Below are positions 57,253 through 64,000 of a DNA stretch of 64,000 nt, piece after piece. How positions within the stretch are numbered: position 1 is the first letter of the stretch; each line of letters opens with the position of its first letter. Origin of the DNA: Rhododendron vialii (lineage: Eukaryota; Streptophyta; Magnoliopsida; Ericales; Ericaceae); the NCBI RefSeq assembly GCF_030253575.1, contig NC_080566.1:29919001-29983000 (forward strand), read 5' to 3'. Under the pieces are notes generated by a model. The model saw nothing but the letters and a program-made list of their open reading frames with translations, ran no database searches and had not been told where the DNA came from. The translations under genes were made by a program, and so were the position numbers.

Positions 57253-58041
57253 TCAGTCGTTGATGTGAAATAAGTTAATGTAGCATTTTAAATCTGAAGT
57301 GTAAGATCCCAAGTGCTTAGTCTAAGTTCAAATAATAGAAAATGAGACTAACAATGAGTGGTAAGATAGATAAAAGTAGATTCAATATTATTAAGTAGGG
57401 GACGAGATAAGTCCAATCTCATAGGTAGATCATTATTACATAAGTTTCTTAGTTTATTCCACTTATTATTTTCTGACTTCCTTTATTATTTGTGGTGGGG
57501 TGGATTTATGTTAAGAAACTGCCAAAGCTTTGGGAAGGATTGCATGACGAAATATAGGAGAATCGGTGGCAGATTTGTGGACTCACTACAAGTGGTGCTT
57601 GGACCCCCCACCTTTTAGAGAGATTTCCAAGATTAGAAGTTGGAATTGAGGTATCTCTTGCCGTACTTAAGGAGGTGTCAATCCAAGCATGGGCGGAGGA
57701 TATACTTGTCTACCTGAGAATGAGAGTTTCTCAGTATCATCCTTCACCAAAAGCTAGTTGGAAAGGAGGAAAAGAATTTTAGCGCGTAAGGGGTAACACC
57801 ACGCACATGCCATGATTTCTGATTTTGTGTGTTACCATATTTGGCAAGTAAACCAAGAACTCAATTCCAACTCAAAACAAAAGAAGGCCAGTCGTTAATA
57901 TAAGAAGGAACAGAACGACAGAAGCAATTGTTATCGAAAAGGGATCAGCTAAAAACTCCGCTTTAATCAATGCTTCCAAAGGTCTAGCAAAGTTACATTG
58001 ATTCAAACTTTGAAAACAAGACAGAATGAGCTCTATTTCCC

Positions 58042-58614
58042 ACTTTTAGCTTCACTTTACTTCACTTCTTTCTGCAATGAATCCCTTGAAAACAAATCAC
58101 TCAGTAAATTTATCAAATAGTTGGTGAGCCATTTTCTCCAACAAGTTTTTTCATACATGGCTCCCCACAAAAGCTCCAATCTTATCCAACAAAAAAAAAA
58201 TAGCAAGTATTTCAAGCCCTAATAATCCAATAATCATGCATTCTTCTTACCATAATTTCTCTATCTCTAACTCATACACAAAAACAATACAAGTTCAGGA
58301 ATTCATACCTGTTGCAGCAGACGGACTGACAGGAAATCTTTACCAAGAATGGGGTACTAAAAGGAAGAGAAGAAAGAGAGAGGGAAGGGGGAGATAGCGC
58401 GGGAAGAGGACCACAGCCAGAGAAGAAAAACGTGCCAGAAAAAATTGATAAAAAAATATTGGATCGCGTGTGAACAGTTGTTCGGCAGAAGAAGCGAACA
58501 ACTGTAGCGAGAGGAATTATACCGTGTGGTTTACCTATTCTGGTGCAGGGGAAAATTTCTCTCTTTGATTAGCTAAAATGGCTTTTTCTCTTGTTTAGCA
58601 AGTTTGTCAGCTGA
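58042..58614. other. Central spacer of the palindrome
   Basis: 573 bp not shared as an inverted repeat. It includes a perfect 11-bp stem ACAGTTGTTCG/CGAACAACTGT with a 10-nt loop (58475-58506). It also includes a segment TTTACCTATTCTGGTG (58531-58546) resembling the outer terminus TTTACCTAAACATTGGTG. This looks like the left element's ORF1-side end, leaving about 55 bp before the right arm begins. Promoter sequences for the two divergent ORF1 genes would lie here. Confidence 0.6.
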
Positions 58615-59406
58615 GGGAAATAGAGCTCATTCTGTCTTGTTTTCAAAGTTTGAATCAATGTAACTTTGCTAGACCTTTGGAAGCATTGATTAAAGCGGAG
58701 TTTTTAGCTGATCCCTTTTTTATAACAATTGCTTCTGTCGTTCTGTTCCTTCTTATATTAACGACTAGCCTTCTTTTGTTTTGAGTTGGAATTGAGTTCT
58801 TGGTTTACTTGCCAAATATGGTAACACACAAAATCAGAAATCATGGCATGTGCGTGGTGTTAGATCCCCTTACGCGCTAAAATTCTCTTCCTCCTTTCCA
58901 ACTAGCTTTTGGTGAAGGATGATACTGAAAAACTCTCATTCTCAGGTAGACAAGTATATCCTCCGCCCATGCTTGGATTGACACCTCCTTAAGTACGGCA
59001 AGAGATACCTCAATTCCAACTTCTAATCTTGGAAATCTCTCTAAAAGGTGGGGGGTCCAAGCACCACTTGTAGTGAGTCCACAAATCTGCCACCGATTCT
59101 CCTATATTTCATCATGCAATCCTTCCCGAAGCTTTGGCAGTTTCTTAACATAAATCCACCCCACCACAAATAATAAAGGAAGTCAGAAAATAATAAGTGG
59201 AATAAACTAAGAAACTTATGTAATAATGATCTACCTATGAGATTGGACTTATCTCGTCCCCTACTTAATAATATTGAATCTACTTTTATCTATCTTACCA
59301 CTCATTGTTAGTCTCATTTTCTATTATTTGAACTTAGACTAAGCACTTGGGATCTTACACTTCAGATTTAAAATGCTACATTAACTTATTTCACATCAAC
59401 GACTGA

Positions 59407-60576
59407 ATGTATGAAGTGAATGAGATAACAACAAAGAATGTATTGCAGCTTGAGTTATTTTTGGGCGTTGCTATTGCAGGGATGGATCAGCGGCATGATG
59501 GGTACTTCACCAATCTTATGGAATCGGATTCGGATTTGCATGAAGAACAATTTGTGATGGAATCACAATGTTTGAATCCAAATGCTCAAGTGTTTACCCA
59601 GGAAACTCAATTCACTGCTGAAATGGGATCAATTCCAAAGAAACCACCACGTGGCGGGAATTTCACCATGGAAGAGGACAAACTCCTTGTGTCAGCGTGG
59701 CTTAATACTAGCATGGATCCAATACAAGGTAAGGACTAGAAAAAAACTGCTTTCTGGCTACGAGTGAAGGATTACTTTGATGAGCACAAGCGATCTGTTT
59801 ACAACCGTACATCTGTTTCGCTATTGAATCGGTGGTCAACAATTCAGCAGTGCACGAACAAGTTTTGCAACTGCTATGCGAAGGTTGATTTACTGAATCA
59901 AAGTGGCTTAACCGAGGAAAACAAGGTACTAGTTATAAGTTTTTGTTTAATTTTGGTTATCATTTTCTTTGTAGCATACCTAGCAGTTCTCACTGTATAT
60001 TTTTAGATATCTAAAGCAAAAGAGATGTACGAGGGGAACGTCGGCAGTTCCTTCCAGTTCGATCATTGTTGGGTTTTATTGAAGAACCAACCTAAATGGT
60101 TGTTGGACAGTGAAAAGAAAAATCAATTGAAACGACCAAGAATAGGGACATCATCTGGTCTTTCTACTCCAGATACGATAAATCTAAGGGACAACAATGT
60201 TGCAATGGATAATTTTGTGGACGTGGAGCAACCAGCAGGAAGAAAAGGCGAGAAGGAGCGGTCATTTCAGGAGCAACCGATGAAACTAATGAAACGAAAG
60301 AACAAAGACATCACAAGTTCAACTCAAATTGCTGGGGCATTGGATGAGATAAAAGAATGCAAAACCAAGTTAGTTGAGAAGAAATTGGAGATGCTTGGAA
60401 AAACATGTGATCAAGAGGAAGAGAAAATTCGCATTAAGAAAGAAAGGCTTGAAATGGATAAATTCAAAGAGGATGAGAGAGTAATGATGATGGATCTTAA
60501 TGGCTTGTCGGAAGAGCAACAAGAATTCTATATGTATCGGAAGATGGAAATCCTTGAAAAAAGAAGGTTAAAGTAA
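59407..60576 (+). pseudogene. Right-arm PIF/Harbinger ORF1 (SANT/Myb-like), one nonsense codon
   Basis: Same gene as the left-arm ORF1. Likely start MDQRHDGYF at 59482; TAG at 59737-59739 after MDPIQGKD; intron 59926-60006; second exon from ISKAKEMYEGN to MYRKMEILEKRRLK (60576), open throughout. The C-terminal part has a Lys/Glu-rich coiled coil. Only the TAG, shared with the left arm, interrupts it. If the TAG lies in an unrecognised small intron (GGTAAG occurs just before it) the protein could be intact. Confidence 0.87.
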
Positions 60577-61651
60577 TCTGTTTATTGGGAAAGCAAAAAC
60601 TTATTTTGAAGCTGCAAATGGATAGTTAGTTCCCACTTTTTGAAGTCCTCAAAGGTATATATCTCAGTTTTTTTGTTTTGATGTTTGAAAACTATGACAG
60701 GAGCTCTATCTTTTGAATTGTCTAAAGGAAGCCTTGAATGGCAAGCTGGGGGGCTTATCCATTTTGTAGTTTGATGAGTGGGATTTTATGTATGTACTGC
60801 AAGTAATGGTAAAAGAACCCACTTTTTGGCATATTTTGTGTGCTCATATTCCTATGGTTTGCATCTACCCGTTGAGTCTTACAGCTAATCAAATATATTA
60901 GGTAGCTTATTGGTTTTTTTTCAAATAGAAAGCATACAGTTTTTGTTCAGGAATTGTTCCTGCTCACTTTCTAGTGGGATCTCCCAAGGGTGTGTTACCC
61001 CATTGTTATGGATTTCTTTTCCAATTCCTGGTGTGAGGAGTAAAAGATGATGGCGTTCAGTTGTGAATTGCAACTACTAGTGCTCTGTCTGCTAGTGTTC
61101 AGTAGTTATTTTGCTATCTGCTACTGTTTTGCTGTGAGGCAGCTGCTGTTATGCTGCTATTCCTCACTGTTTTGTTGTCCAAAAAATGCAATCCGGTAGT
61201 TGAGCTATCAGCTTTGGTTGCTAGGTTCATTTTGAAGCTTCTCTGAATATAGGGCAACAACCTATTGTTCTGTTTCTGTTTTGTCCACATTGTTATAGCT
61301 TTGTTCTAGTCTCAATCTCATATCTCTGCTCCATTGTTTCCGTTTTCTTCTTAGATGGAATGAAAATAATTGGTTTCTTCTATTTAGTATCTTGTAGCCA
61401 ATGGGCGTAAGTCTTACTTTTCTTTATTCTTCTTTTCTTTTTGTTTTGTTTCCTCTTGGGGTATGCCCTGTACATTCGGTTATCCTTTTTTTTAATATTT
61501 CAAGTTGATTTATCCCAAAAAAAAAAAAAAACAGAATAAACTTAATGAAGATAAAGCAAATTCGTTCAATCTCTCTAGGCCTAAATAGACTACTGGGACT
61601 CCAAATTAAAGTACATTGTACACAAATGAATTCAAATCAAACTACAAGTTA

Positions 61652-62918
61652 CTATGATTGGCCGTACATTTGCCAAAGGTGTTCAATTAGGTCTGCTTGG
61701 AGTTGAGAATGAGTTCCCCTGTCCCTCATCTAATGATTGCGTCAAATGAATTCCACAAGGTCAATAGTTCTCTCGTGTGAAACTTCTACAAGAGGAGTAT
61801 GCTCCAATGGATCATAGTTGAGATCGGCCGCTCCATTATAATCTCGTTCATCCTCAATGATCATGTTGTGTAATATTATGCATGTTAACATGATATCTTT
61901 TAGTGTTTTCTTATCCCACAACTGCCCCGGTCCTCGCACAATTGCAAACCTTGCTTGAAGCACTCCAAATGCCCGTTCTACATCGTTCCTTGTGGATTCT
62001 TGTTGTTGAGCAAAAAAAATTTTCTTATTCCCTTGAGGAGATGGAATTGTTTTCACAAAAGATGCCCACTGTGGATATATACCATCAACTAAATAGTATC
62101 CCATATTATATTCATTTCCATTGATGGTATAATTGACTGGAGGAGCACGTCCTAAAGAAACCTCATCGAATAATGAAGACCTATCTAACACGTTAAGATC
62201 GTTATGAGACCCGGGCAATCCAAAATTTGCATGCCATATCCAAAAGATCGTATGATGCAACAGCCTCTAAAATAATTGTTGGTTTATGGGCGTGACCAGT
62301 AGGCATACCTTGCCAAGCGGTTGGGCAATTCTTCCATTCCCAATGCATGCAATCAAGGCTCCCTAACATCCCCGGAAATCCCTGTAGTTCACCAACCGCT
62401 AGCAATCTAGCTACATCAGTGGCATTAGGTGACCTCAAATACTCCTCGGAGAACACTTCAATTACTGCTCTAAGAAATCTTCTTAGGCTTTTTAAGGCCG
62501 TGGTTGCTCCAATCCTCACGGAATCGGCTGGTTCACCGTAAGCTAGCATCCTAAATACGGCAGTCATTTTTTGAAGAGATGATAAACCAAGCTTTCCTAC
62601 TGCATTTCTCTTCTGGATAAAGTAAGGCTCATGTGCTTTTACGGCATCATGTATACGAAGAAAAAGAGAACGGCTCATTCGAAACCTCCTTCGAAAATAA
62701 TGCGGAGGAAATACAGGAGATTCGGTAAAGTAATCATCAAAAAGCCGGTTTTGAGCTCCAAAAGTGTTGCAATTAATAACCATGCGACGATTGCGGCTTG
62801 AGCTTGAGTCCCTCTCACTTTCATATGTAGCAACTACTTGAAATATCTCCAACTCATCATCCGAGTCAGAAAAATCTGAATCATTCATAATCATATTAAG
62901 TAACCGATTGAGAGCCAT
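61652..62918 (-). pseudogene. Right-arm PIF/Harbinger transposase (deletion, frameshift, two late stops)
   Basis: Start MALNRLLNMIMNDSDFSDSD (62918). Compared with the left arm it lacks four codons after PADSV (near 62520), has one extra T near 62245 that shifts the frame after ASYDL, and has TGA for CGA in VEFIR (61742-61744) followed shortly by TAG for CAG. It retains Trp where the left arm has its nonsense codon. The catalytic Asp, Asp and Glu motifs are all still readable across the two frames. Confidence 0.9.
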
Positions 62919-63392
62919 TATAAAAAATGAAGGGAGTGAAAGGAATGAATGGAACAAAGAAGCAATTTTTTTTCTCCTACAATATGAAAAGAGATGTGAG
63001 GTTGAATGGCTTGAATTGGCAAAAACTGAATTTATATTGAAAAAGTAAAAATTTACCGTTACTTTTTTGAAAGAATTGCTTTTGGTTCACATGACTGTAC
63101 CACTTGACCGTTGGCTTGAAAGAATTACATTTGGTTCACATGACTGCACCACTTGACCGTTGGCTATAGAGAAAAATAAGAAAATCGTTGGCTGGCTGGT
63201 TGGTGCAAATGGTTGGTGGAAAATGATAAAAATAAAAGGATAAAGGAAAAGATTGAAACAATATATATTTTAATTGATGTTAGGTAAAATATATAGTGTT
63301 GGTGTAGTTGTGGAAGAAAAAGTTGGTAGCTAAACTAGATTTGTTAACTATTCACAAGGTAATTTACCTAAACATTGGTGTACTTGCTCTTA

Positions 63393-63503
63393 GGCTCCAT
63401 TTGGAAAAGGAAAGGAAAAGAAAAGTGAGGAAAATAAGGGGAAAATGGAGGGAAAATTAGATATAAAGACAATAAATTAGTTTTTATTTAGAGGAAGAAC
63501 GCC
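63393..63503. other. Short spacer
   Basis: Purine-rich sequence between the palindrome and the LTR; nothing recognised. Confidence 0.5.
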
Positions 63504-64000
63504 TGTAACGCCCCGATTTTCGGCCACGTTAATTAAATCATATATATATTTTTTAAATAATTCATAAAACTGATATATAAGAAATACAATTTTATTTAAT
63601 AGAGTTTAGCAGCGGAAATCTTAAATACCAAATTCAAACCTACTTAATTGTCTTACAAACCAACAAAAATGAAATAGAGTTTCACAATTGTGATATAACA
63701 CTTATGAAAATCTAAATAAAAGATCGTTAATTTAACAGAGCTTCTAAGGGTATGGCCTCCAAGGCTCAACAAACTCCCCTTCCTCAGCTGGGAGGTCTTC
63801 ACCCTGGTACTGTTCATCTTGTTGCGGATTCTGTTCCTCGGTCTCTGGATTACCTGGCATAAAACGCCAGCCCAACGGCACTATAATGAGTTTTGAAACT
63901 CAGTAGATAATCTCAACCCTACTAACCCCTTACCTTACAATTAGCAAATCAACAATATAGTAATTCATAGGAGGTACAGAATAATAACACATTGTCATTT
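63504..64000 (-). mobile_element. Gypsy-like LTR, runs off the window
   Basis: TGTAACGCCCCGATTTTCGG at 63504 is the reverse complement of the ...CGGGGCGTTACA end common in plant Ty3/gypsy LTRs. So on the minus strand this is the 3' end of an LTR entering from the right. An upstream minus-strand segment TTGAGATTATCTACTGAGTT also fits such LTRs. The other end is outside the window. Confidence 0.5.

Larger units (their letters stand above)
52838..63389. mobile_element. 10.55 kb palindromic PIF/Harbinger composite: two head-to-head element copies
   Basis: Left arm (52838-58041) and right arm (58615-63389) are inverted copies. Matching positions sum to about 116,657 throughout (for example 57252 with 59407, 56895 with 59764). 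Without the 410-bp MITE at 52867-53276 and its extra duplication the left arm is about 4785 bp, against 4775 bp on the right. Outer ends are CAGCAAGTACACCAA and TTGGTGTACTTGCTC with TTA on both sides (52835-52837, 63390-63392). Each arm carries ORF2 near its outer end and ORF1 near the centre, convergent within the arm. Arms are very similar (identical over the first 110 codons of ORF1). It may be two independent insertions or one inverted duplication. The missing ORF1-side terminus of the right arm favours duplication. Confidence 0.9.

Noticed and set aside
53732-62918. Treating the two PIF/Harbinger transposases as host-domesticated genes
   Set aside because: Both have nonsense or frameshift lesions and lie inside terminal repeats, so no sign of domestication.
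1-64000. tRNA, rRNA and snoRNA genes
   Set aside because: I scanned for the usual tRNA A/B-box motifs and rRNA blocks and saw none that I could support.

Overview
The window is nuclear DNA of a flowering plant, most likely a eudicot. It shows spliced plant-type genes with long introns, GT/AG junctions, (CT)n tracts and a dense load of plant transposons. I cannot name the species.

I see four functional host loci. (1) At 72-2166 (+) lie the last six exons of the large subunit of class I ribonucleotide reductase (RNR1); the 5' part is off the window. (2) At 23222-27235 (+) is a two-exon AP2/ERF transcription factor of the ABR1 type, whose 2.9 kb intron carries four separate transposon insertions. 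(3) At 29374-38159 (-) is a complete 11-exon gene for the 26S proteasome lid subunit RPN5, predicted at 442 residues, whose first coding exon ends right after the ATG. (4) At 51509-52759 (-) is an intronless mTERF-family organelle gene with a 78-bp tandem duplication around its start codon. A fifth locus, 45680-47641 (-), is the decayed 3' end of a DHHC palmitoyltransferase gene. The ERF and RPN5 genes are convergent.

The rest is largely transposons, many with readable target-site duplications. They include an internally deleted Copia element (6595-9046), a hAT element holding a solo LTR (10868-12680), a 3.1 kb MULE with long TIRs (16772-19851), a TRIM (25293-25569), several hAT, Tourist, Stowaway and MULE-type MITEs, a 4.07 kb two-gene PIF/Harbinger element with dead ORFs (41278-45344), and a gypsy-like LTR running off the right edge (63504-64000).

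The most striking object is a 10.55 kb palindrome at 52838-63389. Two near-identical 4.8 kb arms of a second PIF/Harbinger family lie head to head around a 573-bp spacer. Each arm carries a SANT/Myb-type ORF1 and a DDE transposase ORF2. It starts about 80 bp upstream of the mTERF start codon. Its structure resembles, by analogy only, the inverted-duplicate silencer locus Mu killer of maize. Read-through transcription would give a kilobase-scale hairpin RNA. The ORF lesions form a record: one nonsense codon in ORF1 is shared by both arms, while the ORF2 lesions differ between arms.
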